Part shown: in pieces, positions 1 through 10,195 of the stretch
How the letters are laid out: each line of letters begins with the position of its first letter
Numbering within the stretch: the stretch's first letter is position 1
Assembly (NCBI GenBank): GCA_032164245.1
Contig: JAVMKO010000009.1
Location: 82,750,712 to 82,814,711 of the forward strand
Source of the DNA: Sternotherus odoratus
Taxonomy: Eukaryota; Chordata; Testudines; Kinosternidae
Direction: 5' to 3'
DNA length: 64,000 nt
Program-made: the position numbers and the translations under genes
The notes under the pieces: model-generated
What the model saw: the letters and a program-made list of their open reading frames with translations, nothing else
What the model was told of the DNA's origin: nothing
The model's database searches: none

Positions 1-1237
1 TTTTTTTGACCCTTATGACCATCTGGACCCCAAGACCTCTAACTGTACCAAATTTCAAGTCTCTAGCTCAAACGGTGCGGAAGGAGTTAGCTTACATACA
101 TACATACACCATTTGACTTTTATATATATAGATATTCATTGCTTCTCTATGCGTTGTGACAACTATCTTTGAGATTAATGGTGAATGGCAAATGCAGGGT
201 TAATATTACAAAGGAAAACACTGTGTTAATGAAAAAACTTTTTTTTTTTTTTTTGCAAAACATGGGTCCCGAGAAATGTTCAAGAATGTATGAACTCAGC
301 ATAGTAATGCTTATTATAATTACATGTAATATCACTAGACTGCTCTTCTAATAACCCTACTTTGCAAAATGTCCTTTACTATTAAAGTAATTTACATAAG
401 GAAAATAATAGAAATAATATCAAGACATGGCAAAAAGAATGTAGAGTGTAAGGTATGGCTTCTTCTTGGTTGGTAACCTCAGGAAATAATTAACTTGTAC
501 TTGCCGTACTGACCTGAAACACTGAAGGGACCAGAAAATGACATCAAACTATTTCTTAAAAGATTACTCATGCACTGCCGATTATGCACTTAATAATATG
601 AAGTTACTTTGCCTCAGGAAAAATGTGCCCTCTGTCTGTACCTTCTTTTGGAAAAACTTTCGTCTCCATGGCTAATGAAAAGTACAATTCAAAAAGGATT
701 TTAAAAAAAAATTCTCTCTGCTTCTTAATTAAAAAGCGCATTAAATCATGCTATTAAATACTGCAGCCTGGAGAATGTGAAATGTTTAAGTACAATGAGG
801 TCTTTGCAGATCAAGACTGAAATTCTGGGTTCTTGGTCCTAGTGTCCTAACTTAGACCACACAGAGTCCCAGTGAAGCCAGTGGTGGAGGACTAGTGATG
901 TTAGTGTAGGTCCTGGTTTCATACTCAGATGATGACCCAAGTGGGCAGCATCAATAAGGTTCCGTACGATGGAATTTCTTTTTCAGTTTAAATACCCGGA
1001 CATGTACATTTTAAAAAAATGATCTTAAAAGGGCAGTCACTCAGGAAATACCTGAATGAAGGTTGCCTATGCAATCTTAATTTGGCCTCCCTGTGTGTAT
1101 GCATCATGATGTAGTCTTTAATTACAGGCTCACATAGCATTTGTTCTGCTAGACACCTGCCTAAGTCAGGGCACATGATGGACAATGAATGAGACAGAGG
1201 TTTGCAAGAAGAAAAACATGCACTTTTGTGGGTATGG

Positions 1238-1312
1238 CGTTAGCCCTCCAAGAGAAGAGCTGGGTTCTAGTCCTGGCTATTCCAGGCTCTGCCACAGATT
1301 TATGATGTGATG
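1238..1312 (+). repeat. MIR-like SINE fragment
   Basis: The stretch reads like the tRNA-related core of a MIR element. It has a gggttctagtcctggct segment followed by a ctctgccac segment, in the order found in the MIR consensus. It is short and heavily diverged. Assignment is by recall of the consensus. Confidence 0.5.
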
Positions 1313-1404
1313 TTAGGTACAACTGTATCATATGGGTACGGACAAAGGGGCCAAATTAAGGATAAACAGGCAACCTTAATTCTGACATTTACTTGAATGC
1401 TTGA

Positions 1405-1545
1405 CTTTGGAACCTGTATGTAAATTCTATTATGGCAGTGCCTAGGAACCCCAATCAAGGCTCTATTGTGTTAGGTGCTGTGTAGGCTAAAAACAAAGAA
1501 GCCCATCTGTGCCCCAGAGAGCTTACGGTTTTGGTGTAGGATGTG
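1405..1545 (-). repeat. Ancient amniote LINE 3' end (L3/CR1-like)
   Basis: On the complement this reads as a common amniote repeat tail: a block about a gene-poor 'agctctctggggcacag' followed by 'cacctaacacaat' and 'ggttcctaggcactgcc'. Related copies lie at 9950-10026, 23118-23225 and 31680-31803, which supports a dispersed family. The exact family name (L3 or another CR1-clade LINE) is uncertain. Confidence 0.5.
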
Positions 1546-2394
1546 ACAGGTGGCTGAAAAAGACAGACGGGGTGGGGTAGGGTGGGAGGATGGAGATGAC
1601 AGTAAAGTGAACAGAGTTTAGCAAAAAAACAGAAGTTTATCTTCCCACTTGCCTGGCCACTGAATTAATAATGAAATGAACAACTTCGCAGCACTGTGAG
1701 CAAAGCCATCTCCTCCACTGCTCCTCCTTAAGTGAACACGCTTCTATCTGTCGTCTTCTCCCTCCCACTCTGTCTTGTCAAACACACATCACCTCCTCTG
1801 CCAGCTTATCTGAAATATTAACAACAACCCTCTTCAGAGCCCAACTTTACATTTTTCACTCTGAGCCAAGTGACAGCTATGGCAGGCGAGTGCGAAAAAT
1901 TTGGATCCCCTCACAGAGATGTCAGTGGTGTCCTCTGAACTGGAGGAAAGACCAGCTGCTCCATGTAGCAAACCACTTGCTAACTAGTCGTGAATTGGTG
2001 GGGATGGCGGCTTTGCATCTGTCCTGCTGGAGAGGCAGTACTGAGATGCAGAAAACCTCATTAAGGTCCCAGGGTTCATGGAACTCACATGAGCAGAAAA
2101 TAGGTAATGCACGTTGTGTCTTAGATTTATTTATCTCCTTCCCACCTCATGTTTTAAACATATACAACGTGTCCCAGAATGACTGTCTGACTTCTCACTG
2201 GGTTGGGAGTTTGAGTAGTACACAAAGATGTTTCCCTTTTTGGAATCAGAAATAGAAACTAATCTGAATAAAGTCACACTAATAAAAAATAAATGCCTCT
2301 TCTCTCCTCATTCCCATTTACAGACTGAGTTTTAAATTGAAATAAGAACCATCACATTGGTTAATTAATGTACTTGAGGTGTTCAAGGGTGACT

Positions 2395-2545
2395 TTTTTT
2401 TTGCTGCCTCAAATTTGGGGGTACCCAAATTGGGATCCCTTAAAGGGGCCTGTTTTGGAACATGGCTGCTCAGCACTTTCTGAAAATGAGGCCCCTTCCA
2501 GAGGTGTCTAGTTGGGCTCCCAAAATCACTAGTCACTTTAAACAG
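2395..2545. repeat. Ancient palindromic repeat fragment
   Basis: The stretch contains 'cagcactttctgaaaatgag', a block I associate with an old, widely scattered amniote repeat whose copies end in a 'cctgattttc' type sequence. A related piece lies at 38436-38520. The copy is strongly diverged and its limits are approximate. Confidence 0.35.
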
Positions 2546-3504
2546 TCTTGGCCTTTATTTTCCCCAAGGGGGGTGAAATCCAGAAAATGCTCTGATTCTT
2601 CCGGCATAACTTCACCAGTCCATATGCTAGGCTGATGCTCGCTTGTGATTTTCCCCAGACCTGGCTTTCAGCTTTTTACAAGAAATACTGTGTTTCATGA
2701 ACCTTGGGGTCAGCTTCCGGATATTAGTCACTTATCGGCTGGTAGCCACCTATGCAGCTAACTACCGGGAGAGCTGAGAAGAGAAAGTCCTGACCTGGGA
2801 TGCCATGTATTTAGAATGCAAACATTCTGTCACCCCAGATTTATTATTTCTCTCTGTTTTCCTGGTTTTTTGATGCTGCATCCCGGGGGCAGTGTTCACC
2901 TGCTCAGATACTCATGAGTGAGTATACAGCAGGCTGGACAAGAATAGACTTTCCTTCTTCCTTGTAGTTAACCTGCTCCATGTACCAGAGTTGGACTGGA
3001 GCCAGCAGAGACTCATTCATAACTGCTACATTGCTAAAAAAAGAGTCCTGATACTACAGAGAAAATTGTTTAGGTTCAGGCTTTCTGATTAATATTTAAG
3101 CCTTATCCACATTGGGGATGTTTCATTGCAAGTGTCTTAACCTGGGGTCGGCACCACCATGTTGCTCCTTCTGCTCCTTAAACCTCTTCACTTCTTGTCC
3201 TCTTGGTTAGTAGTGACTCTGTCCTATTTATAATATTGCTTTGTATCCCCCCTTTTCACAGGCTCGATATGCCCAGTGCCTTTAGCCTTCCCAGTGGCTC
3301 TCATTTCCCAAATCATTTCTCAAATGTTTCCTTTCTCTCAACTTCCTCCCGTTTGACTGAACATGACACTCCCATTCTGGCCTAATTATGGCTTAGCCGG
3401 GTGGACCGTTTATCTTGCTTTTCCTTCTGGTGTTCGGTTAATGCAATGTGATGCCGCTTTTGTGCTTTTTACCCCAAAGTATCTCCCGCAGATCCTTGGG
3501 AGTG

Positions 3505-3640
3505 GCAAAGAGAGGTATGGTTGCAGGAGAGGAATCCAAGAATCCTTGAGTTCTAACTCCAGCTCACATACTAGCTCATTTTTTGGTCCTGGGTATTTGA
3601 GTGAGGTTCCCCATATGTAAAATGAGATAATAAATACCAT
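3505..3640 (+). repeat. MIR-like SINE fragment
   Basis: A 'gagttctaactccagctcac' segment is followed about 60 bases later by 'cccatatgtaaaatgagata'. These correspond to the core and 3' part of MIR (the 'catctgtaaaatgggga' block). The spacing fits a diverged MIR. Confidence 0.5.
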
Positions 3641-3899
3641 GGATGAAAATCTCATTTGCTATAAGGCATACCACTACTGAAGTCAAAGGAGCTATGCTTA
3701 TTTACATCAGCCAAGGGTCTGACAGCTATCTACTCAAAGGAAATCTTTTAGGGTTAATAAATGGCTGTGTGGATGACAAGCACTGTCCATTACAGTAAAC
3801 CCTCGATTTAACGGACCCCGATTTAACGGACTTCGGATGCAACGGACAAAATTTCCGATGCATCCGAAATCCGTTATTGGGGGCTGCCGGCTCCCGCCG

Positions 3900-4610
3900 C
3901 AGGGAGCCGGCTGGGTTGACAGCTCCCCCCCGGCTCCCCACAGCGGGGACCCCTGCGGGAGATGTCAACCCCCTCCGCCCCCCCGCCCGGCTCCCCGCAA
4001 CGGGGAGCCGGGCGGGTGGGCTGACAGCTCCCGCCCGGCTCCCCTCTGCGGGGAGCCGGGCGGGAGCTGTCAACCCCCCCCGCCCAGCTCCCCGCAAGGG
4101 GGAGACGGACGGGGGGGGGGTTGAGAGCCCCCGCTCGGCTCCCCGCAGCGGGAAGCCGGGCGGGGGGTTTGACAGCTCCCGCTCGGCTTCCCGCTGGGGG
4201 GAGCTGGGCGGGAGCTGTCAACCCCCCCGCCCGGCTCCCCGCAACGGGGAGCCGGGCGGGGGGGCGTTTGAGAGCCTCTGCTCGGCTCCCCGCAGCGGGA
4301 AGCCGGGCGGGGGGTTTGACAGCTCCCGCCGGGCTTCCCGCTGGGGGGAGCCGAGCGGGAGCTGTCAACCCCCCCGCCCGGCTTCCCGCAACGGGGAGCC
4401 GGGGGGGGGGGGGGCGTTTGAGAACTCCCGCCCGGCTCCCCGCAGCGGGAAGCCGGGAGGGGGGTTTGACAGCTCCCGCCGGGCTTCCCGCTGGGGGGAG
4501 CCGAGCGGGAGCTGTCAACCCCCCCGCCCGGCTCCTCGCAGCGGGAAGCCAGGCGGGAGCTGTCAACCCCCCGCCCCTCTCCCCGCAGCGGGGAGCCGGG
4601 CGGGGGGAGG
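3900..4610. repeat. GC-rich palindromic minisatellite, about 148-bp higher-order unit
   Basis: The array alternates modules of the type GGGAGCCGGGCGGG and its complement around a short CGCARC centre, so every module is itself a near palindrome. The landmark GCTGTCAA recurs at 4066, 4214, 4361 and 4511, giving a period of 147-150 bp. Linkers alternate between 'ttgacagctcccg' and 'cgggagctgtcaac'. Units differ by substitutions and by length changes in the C and G runs. The array is wholly inside the Tigger-like element. Confidence 0.85.
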
Positions 4611-4633
4611 GGGTGGGGTGGGCTGGCTCCATA

Positions 4634-4763
4634 TAATGGACTAATTCGGGCGGGGGGGTGTCCGTTGTCACCCGAAAGTCCGTTATTTAATAATTTTAAA
4701 AAATTATTAAATAACGGACTTTCGGTTTTAACGGACACCCCCCCGCCCGAATTAGTCCGTTAT
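4634..4763. repeat. About 60-bp inverted duplication of the transposon's right end (hairpin)
   Basis: Bases from about 4634 to 4697 are repeated as reverse complement from 4698 to about 4763, with only a handful of mismatches. The centre is at TTTAATAATTTTAAAAAATT. The right arm is the normal right end of the element, as judged from the copy at 35607-36091, so the left arm is an extra inverted copy. This gives one end a near-perfect foldback. Confidence 0.85.
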
Positions 4764-4780
4764 ATCGAGGTTTCACTGTA

Positions 4781-6168
4781 TAAGAGTTTTTAGTATTCCT
4801 ATTGACTGTCTTATCCCATTTTGCATATTTGATTATCCTTTCCATTGTGACCCACTTTGTATTTCCCTTTAGTGAACCTGATTTTGTAGACTTCAGTCTA
4901 TTTCTCTTATTTATCAAGATCGTACTGTCCAGATCCGAAAAGAATCTGTTCTCCTTCCTACCTTGGTATATGAATTTGATTAGTGGATTGTCCCTCCCCT
5001 CCCCCCCTTTTCTTGTCTCATTGTTGTAACATCAGCTGATGCAGCGCTATTGGGAAGTACATGGATGTTGTAAAGATGTGCAGTCTTCGAAAGAAGTTGA
5101 TTTTCTAATCAGATGCCGTGGGCAGGGGTGTCTTTAACTGTGCAGTTGCTACACAGTAGGAGAAAATGTGCTGGAAGTATTAAGAAAAAAGAAATGCGTA
5201 ACAAAACACTCCTTTAAGGTACATTAAAATGTGTTAGACATTGATGGGCAGCACAGCATTCACAGATAAGGCCCATTCACTGCACACACACCAGCCTGTG
5301 AGAAGCGTTGCTGTGTTTTATTTCTAATTTAAGGATTTTATACAGTGTCAAGATTTCACAGCATTTAATTTTTAAAGCCTATTAAAAGTTCAGATTCTTA
5401 AAGTTTAATAATCTGCTTATATTGGTATATTCCTTTAAAGCTCTTCTGAATAGCACGTCAGATACATTTATCCTTTGCAAAACTTTTAAGCAAATTATGC
5501 AAGTGTTATCATTTCAAAGCTTTACAAGACAAATTCTACATTAACCCAAGTTATCTGTGCGTCTCTTGATCCTCACTCCTTTTATAGTATATCCAAATTA
5601 ACATATTCATAGCACCCCGCTAACCTAGCCTGATTTCACTTCCTGCAGGGAAAAGTTTCAAATTTCCTTTTTATTGCCAATATATTCAGGGTTTTTTAAT
5701 TGTACAAATAGTAAACAATCAAAGCCCAGCAGGACGCCAGAAAGAAAACGTGGGTATTGTAACAAGGATGATTCCATGCCAGTACTGAATCTTCAACTCA
5801 TAAAGAGGACAGTTATTTCTGTCAGTGTAACAGAATATCAGACACAATGGCCTTCCAAAAAGGAAGGGGATTTTATAACTTTTTAGACAGATAAAACAAA
5901 GTTTTCTAGAGCATATGCAAGTTTAATTAAGCCAGTGTAGTGAGTTGTTCCAGAGTATCTTAAGAGTGGAGCTCATGGGTCTCTCACTAGATATATTAAA
6001 CATACCTGTTGATCCAATGGCCGACCAATACTTCCATCATTAGTATGTCTCTAACATTATTGAACTAGAGTTAAGTGAAGTGATAAAAGAAGAGTTTGTA
6101 CCGTCCCCAGTGTTGCTAATTCTCATGATTTTATTGGGACTCTTGCCATATTTGGTGGGGTTAGAAAT
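4781..6168. other. Intronic sequence, nothing recognised
   Basis: AT-rich sequence with several short stop-bounded frames, none resembling a known protein. No clear repeat boundary, RNA gene or splice-flanked coding segment is visible. Confidence 0.5.
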
Positions 6169-6169
6169 G

Positions 6170-6290
6170 ATTCCTAGATTCATAGGTTAAGGTCAGAAGG
6201 GACCATTTGATCATCTACCTGTCTCCCACAGGCCAGAACATTTCACCCAGTTACCTCCCGTATTGAGCCCAATACCTGTGAGTGAGGAGG
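6170..6290 (-). mobile_element. CR1 LINE 3' end (diverged)
   Basis: The block 'agattcataggttaaggtca' followed by 'gaagggaccatttgatcatc' matches the complement of a turtle CR1 3' untranslated end, where a ggtccc-type motif precedes the terminal 'atgaatct' repeats. Only the last hundred or so bases survive. Confidence 0.6.
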
Positions 6291-6676
6291 TCACTCAGTC
6301 TCTGTCTTCGTGCCTTTCCTCCTTTGCTTTCCTGTCGCCACGTCCTTTTGCATACAAGCTGGGAATGTGTTCCCTTTTCCCGGGGTGGAGGCCAGGCTGA
6401 TGTCTTCTGAGCTGGAGTGTAATAGCAGGGCAGGTCTGGATGCTTGTGAGCAAACCAGCTCTCTTTAGGTTTAATTTTGTACCTGTGAATTCATTGCCCA
6501 GGAGAAGGACGGGCTGCATTGCCTACCCATGGACTGAAAGCCTTGTGCATCTGGGTACAGCCCAGGTAGCAGGACAGTTCTAGAGAGAATCCCCCAAGGC
6601 GAACCTCCCGGAGTTTCCCCCCCAACACTCAGATCCTCTCTCATGGGTTTTCCTGTGCGGGTTGGTGGCTTCGCCA

Positions 6677-6960
6677 TTAGGGTATGTCTACACTGCATCA
6701 GAACCCTGGGTCTTCTTTGGGACCTCGGCTTGTTGACTGTGTGTTCCCAAGCCCACGTTTGAGCATCCTCACTGCTTTGCAATACTCAGGTTTTACAATT
6801 GCTGGACCTACAATTATGCTAATGACCATTCTGTGCGATGCAGACCTTCTGACTCGGGTCTGCGGCTTGAGCTGTGTCCACACTGCAAAATAGAGGCCTT
6901 GGACCCGAGTCTCAGTGGGACTTGGGCTATGACCCATCCCTTTAGTAGGGTCCTAAGACC
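6677..6960. repeat. Putative DNA-transposon fragment(s) with TGTCTACACTGC ends
   Basis: The sequence begins 'agggtatgtctacactgc' and contains a second 'tgtgtccacactgc' near 6870. Such ends are typical of short non-autonomous DNA transposons abundant in turtles (compare 32070, 38697 and 52007 here). The limits and whether one or two elements are present cannot be fixed by eye. Confidence 0.4.
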
Positions 6961-7854
6961 CAGGTCCTGAGTGCTCACTGACCACGTCAGACTGATTTGT
7001 GTGTGGATGGAAGAGGGGCTTGGGCTCAATCCTGATATAGTGTGCAATGAAGACCTATTCTGTGTCTCATTTGTGTGCTATGACTCCAACCCTGTCTCTA
7101 ATGGAGTTAACCAGGGCAACTCTCTGTGCCTTCCATATTCTCCACATTCACTGAACGTTCGCCACTGGACATTACGTCCCCTGGCCTTACCACATCTATT
7201 GTGTCCCATCATCTGTGACATACTATTGTGTAGAGAGTTTGATCTTCCAGTCCTTGCCCAGACAAAACTCCCATTGACTTCAGTGTGAATTTTGCCTGCT
7301 CAGGGATTACAAGATCGGTTTATTTGAATTTGAATAACACTATTCCAGAAGAAATGTATTCCTTTGATTTGGGTCTCCTCCAAACGGGGCTCAGTTCTGC
7401 TCTCATTGAAACCTACAGAACCCAGGAGTTAAATCGCACTGAAACTCCAGAACACTTTTCACACTTTAATGTTCTGTCTCTGCATTTTAAAATTAGCTTC
7501 ACATAATGACAGCAAAGGTGACAATTTCTTAGGCACCTAAAAAGTCCAGCCTTTACATGTTCATGTTGCTAATGTAGTTTATAATTTCATAGATGTGTTG
7601 GCTTGGTTTAGTAATGTTCTGTGGTTGTGTGAAAAAATAACAGTCCTAGCACCTCTGTCCTGCAAACATTTATGCACGTGTGTAAAGTTAGGCACAGATC
7701 TTGCAGGAACAAGTGTGTATGAGTGTAATAATTGAACGACTTTATGCATGTAGTAATGTGTCTTTCCACAAGATGGTGCTCTGAGAATATTGATTCTGAT
7801 GTAGTGTGTGTGTGTGTGTTGAAAGCCAGCGATTTATTTAGAAACGTTTGTAGA

Positions 7855-7960
7855 AATCATGAATTCAGCCCAACAAAGCATTTCAGCACACGCTTAACTT
7901 TCAGCAGGCATGTAGGCCCTGCTCGTGTGCTTAAGCGCTGTGCCACGCTGCGGCATTGCC
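7855..7960. repeat. Ancient palindromic amniote repeat fragment
   Basis: The stretch shows 'caaagcatttcagcacacgc' and, downstream, 'cgtgtgcttaagcgctgtgc', which read as diverged inverted arms around a centre near 7910. The same organisation is clearer at 55955-56092. It looks like an old MITE remnant. Confidence 0.4.
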
Positions 7961-8204
7961 TGTTATTTTGTGTGAGGATCTGTATTTGGTGATTATCCTG
8001 CTACAAGACTTGGCAAAGTAGAAATGAAGGTTTGTGTGTTTACCATTAAACGTTGGATCCCACCTGACTCGCCCGCAAGTTCATTTTTAAAAATAAAAGT
8101 CCTTCAGGAAAGGCATGATATTTTAATTGTACTTGGGTAACACACCGGTACAAACGTGGCCATTCGGAGTGTTACAAGGTCGATTAAATGGATAGGCGGG
8201 GTGG

Positions 8205-8465
8205 CCTGGAGGTGAAGGCATTAGACTGGGACTCAGGAGATCTGCTGTGACTCTTCACAGATACCTTTGTCCAAGATACAGAGGGCTTGACTGAAGGCCA
8301 CTTAACAATGTGCTTCACTTTTACCACGAGCTTCAAGTCGAGCGACGATGAAGTGACTTCCAGAATGGAGATTGATTGATTTTAAAATTGGGTGGAAGCA
8401 TGTTCTTGAATTGCGACCTCACTCTCTCTGCCTCGGTTCTCCCATCTGTAAAATGGGAACCGTTG
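8205..8465 (+). repeat. MIR-like SINE, disrupted
   Basis: A head-like segment (8208-8255, with 'ggcattagactgggactcag') is followed, after unrelated or diverged sequence, by 'tctgcctcggttctcccatc' and 'tgtaaaatgggaacc' near 8425-8463. The latter is the MIR 3' block. The middle is poorly conserved. Confidence 0.5.
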
Positions 8466-8504
8466 TCTTGTCTTTTTCTGCCTTGTCTATTTAGCTATGA
8501 GGGT

Positions 8505-8615
8505 ACGTCGGTACTGCGGCCGGGTATCCAGACACGCACTGTCTCTGCTCAAGCTAATGTGCTTAGAAACAGCAGTGTGGATGCGGTGACCTGGGCTAGC
8601 CACCTGGGGGGTTGG
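8505..8615. repeat. Putative DNA-transposon (MITE) fragment
   Basis: The block starts 'tgagggtacgtcggtactgc' and continues with a 'gctcaagctaatgtgctta' segment. I associate this with a turtle MITE whose termini read agggtatgtc(t/c)a(c/t)ac. Only one end is evident and the right boundary is approximate. Confidence 0.35.
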
Positions 8616-9124
8616 GAGGGCTGCAGCCAGCCCCTGCCGCAACATTCACGCTTCTGTTTTTCGCCTGCGCCGAGCCAGAGCGCGTCTGTCTTCCTGGGTG
8701 GGAGGAAACGCTCCCCCCGCTGACTGACTCTCACCATGTCTCTGCACAGCCCCTGACACTGTGGGGCCCTGATCTCAGCTGGGGACTCTCATGTAACAGG
8801 CTGTTTGACGTATCTGATGTAAATCCAATTGAATAGCCCTTGTCCCGAAACCTGGCCCCGGTTGTATTTGAAAAGCTGCTAACATTTCAGGCGTGGGGGC
8901 CCGTTTCCTAGTGCACGGGTGTAAATCTGCAAGAGCTCCGGCAGCCCTGGGGGGAACTGAGCACAGACTGGGGATGTCATGCTGTTCACGTGGCCAGACC
9001 CAAAGGCCGGGTCCCTTTTCTGAAGCCCTTTTCCCCACCTCCTCCCATCACTCACCGCTGAACTTCCCACGCGCGCCCTGTCGCGAACGCCTGTGACCTG
9101 CTGTCGCCTTGGACGCCGTTCCCC

Positions 9125-9590
9125 TCACCGCTAGCTCATGTCCAAATCTTGCTGCTGCAGCTTCCTCCACACTATTCCCAGCGTCCGGCCTTTCCTCTCC
9201 ATCCACACAGCTGAACTTCCCAGGCCTTCCCCGCCTCCCATCCTGACTGCCTCAGCGCCCTTCTCCCTGGGCTCCCACACCCTCGTCGCCCTCTGCACCC
9301 GCTGCCGCCCCTGCTATGAATTCTCCGCTGGCCTGGCTCCCCCTCTCCACTGCAGTTGAGCTGCTGGTGATGGTCTTCCCGGTACTATCTAACGCCGCCC
9401 CCTCTGGCCTCGCATTGCCTTCCCACCCACTCCGCCCTGCCAGTGCTACCAGCCCCATGGTGGTGTTCGCCTGCTTCTCCTGCAGCTGTCTCCTGACTTT
9501 CTTACGCCGCTGCCCTGAGCTGGCCCTACCTCGCCCCCCTTTCAGTCGCCTCTGAAGTCCCACTTCCACCACAAAGTCTGCAAGACGTGG
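9125..9590 (+). mobile_element. Diverged L2-like LINE reverse transcriptase fragment
   Basis: In the frame from 9138 the translation contains KSCCCSFLHTIPSVRPFLS followed by IHTAELP. This resembles a conserved C-terminal segment (K-S-C-...-F-L-...-I-R-P-F-L-S-I-H-T-A) of reverse transcriptases in L2-like non-LTR elements. The frame soon stops and later similarity ('aagtcccacttccaccacaa' near 9555) is in another frame, as expected of a decayed copy. The pyrimidine-rich, CpG-rich composition fits this family. The clade name is from recall. Confidence 0.5.
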
Positions 9591-9949
9591 GCTGACTCAT
9601 CCATTCACCCAAGCGTTTCTTTTGGCCGGGAACATTGCTGTGGCAGGAGGGGGCTGGGTCGCCGGGGTGAACTCTGGGGGCGGATGGGTCACAAAGGGGT
9701 TGAATGGTCGAGTGGGATGTTTTTTCACGTTTAACTGAAATCAGCACCACAACGGGCGTGGCCCTACACCACCCGGCGGTCGTCACCCGGCTAGCCTGCC
9801 TTGTGTGTCGTATCCCTTCCCCCACCTTGGGCCGTCTGGCCTTAGACCACATCAGAGGCAGGACCCAGCTTTTTGTTCTGGGTTTGTGCATCACCTGGCG
9901 CCGCGGGGTCCTGGGTGCTGTGGTTGGAGGAATAACAACGTCCTTTGCT

Positions 9950-10026
9950 TCTCGGGGCAGGGACCGTGTCTTCTTCTATGATGGGACGGCGGCTGGCGGG
10001 CGGTGGTCTAGGCACTAAATAATACA
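9950..10026 (+). repeat. Ancient amniote LINE 3' end (L3/CR1-like) next to exon
   Basis: The stretch reads 'ttctcggggcagggaccgtg' then 'ggtctaggcactaaataata'. It parallels 31680-31803 and the complement of 1405-1545. It ends about 48 bases before the GPC3 exon, so the sequence just upstream of the splice acceptor region derives from a repeat. Confidence 0.5.
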
Positions 10027-10074
10027 GGTTGCTGATTCCAGTCCATCGTTCCATGCTGTCCTCTGTGTTCGCAG

Positions 10075-10195
10075 GTACAGTCACCCGGTGGCGAGGAACG
10101 GGGGGAAGGCTCACGCTGGCACCCACGAGATGAAAACAAAGGGTCCCGAGCCGGTGATCAGCCAGCTGATTGACAAACTGAAACACATTAACCAG
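10075..10195 (+). CDS. GPC3: Glypican-3 internal exon (probably exon 6 of 8)
   Basis: Glypican-3 is a GPI-anchored heparan sulfate proteoglycan of the outer plasma membrane that modulates Wnt, Hedgehog and BMP signalling. The exon follows the acceptor tgttcgcag and precedes the donor gtgagtgcg. Its first base completes a codon begun in the previous exon (phase 2 upstream), then 40 full codons follow and it ends in phase 0. The translation includes [15 protein letters not shown] and [18 protein letters not shown]. The second block closely matches human GPC3, where the corresponding segment is also 40 residues and ends at the same Gln. This part lies C-terminal to the Cys-rich lobe, at the start of the stem. 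The N-terminal half (about residues 9-18 of the exon) is more diverged, as this linker is in other vertebrates. GPC5, the closest paralogue, is less similar in this block. The next coding exon in frame is at 39597. Confidence 0.93.

Larger units (their letters stand above)
3793..4778. mobile_element. Non-autonomous Tc1/mariner (Tigger-like) transposon with internal GC-rich array
   Basis: The element starts CAGTAAACCCTCGATTTAAC and ends ATATCGAGGTTTCACTG. These are imperfect terminal inverted repeats, and it is flanked by TA on both sides (3791-3792 and 4779-4780), the duplication made by Tc1/mariner transposases. A second element at 35607-36091 has the same termini, so the boundaries are well supported. 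No transposase frame remains. The interior is a GC-rich tandem array (about 3900-4610) followed by a long terminal hairpin (4634-4763). Long proline/arginine-rich open frames on both strands across this region come from the array and are not genes. TIR and TA are seen directly; the Tigger label is family knowledge. Confidence 0.88.
1..10074 (+). other. GPC3: GPC3 intron upstream of the 121-nt exon (partial)
   Basis: This is intronic sequence leading to the acceptor at 10071-10074. It holds only old repeats, listed separately, plus unassigned stretches at about 1-1237, 1560-2390, 2560-3500, 4781-6168 and 7000-7850. In those stretches I see AT-rich non-coding sequence, a T run near 240-255 and a short GT run near 7803. 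No exon resembling the preceding Cys-rich part of glypican-3 was found, so the upstream exon probably lies before the window. The intron label is inferred from the exon at 10075. Confidence 0.75.

Noticed and set aside
1890..2255. 121-codon frame as the upstream GPC3 exon (contains SCWRGS)
   Set aside because: The resemblance to the Cys-Trp segment of glypicans is limited to two residues. Neighbouring sequence and splice phase do not fit.
3726..4738. Long proline/arginine-rich open frames on both strands (up to 265 codons)
   Set aside because: They lie wholly in the palindromic GC-rich array of a transposon. The same repeat read in different frames gives the same type of product, and there is no start context, splice site or protein family support.
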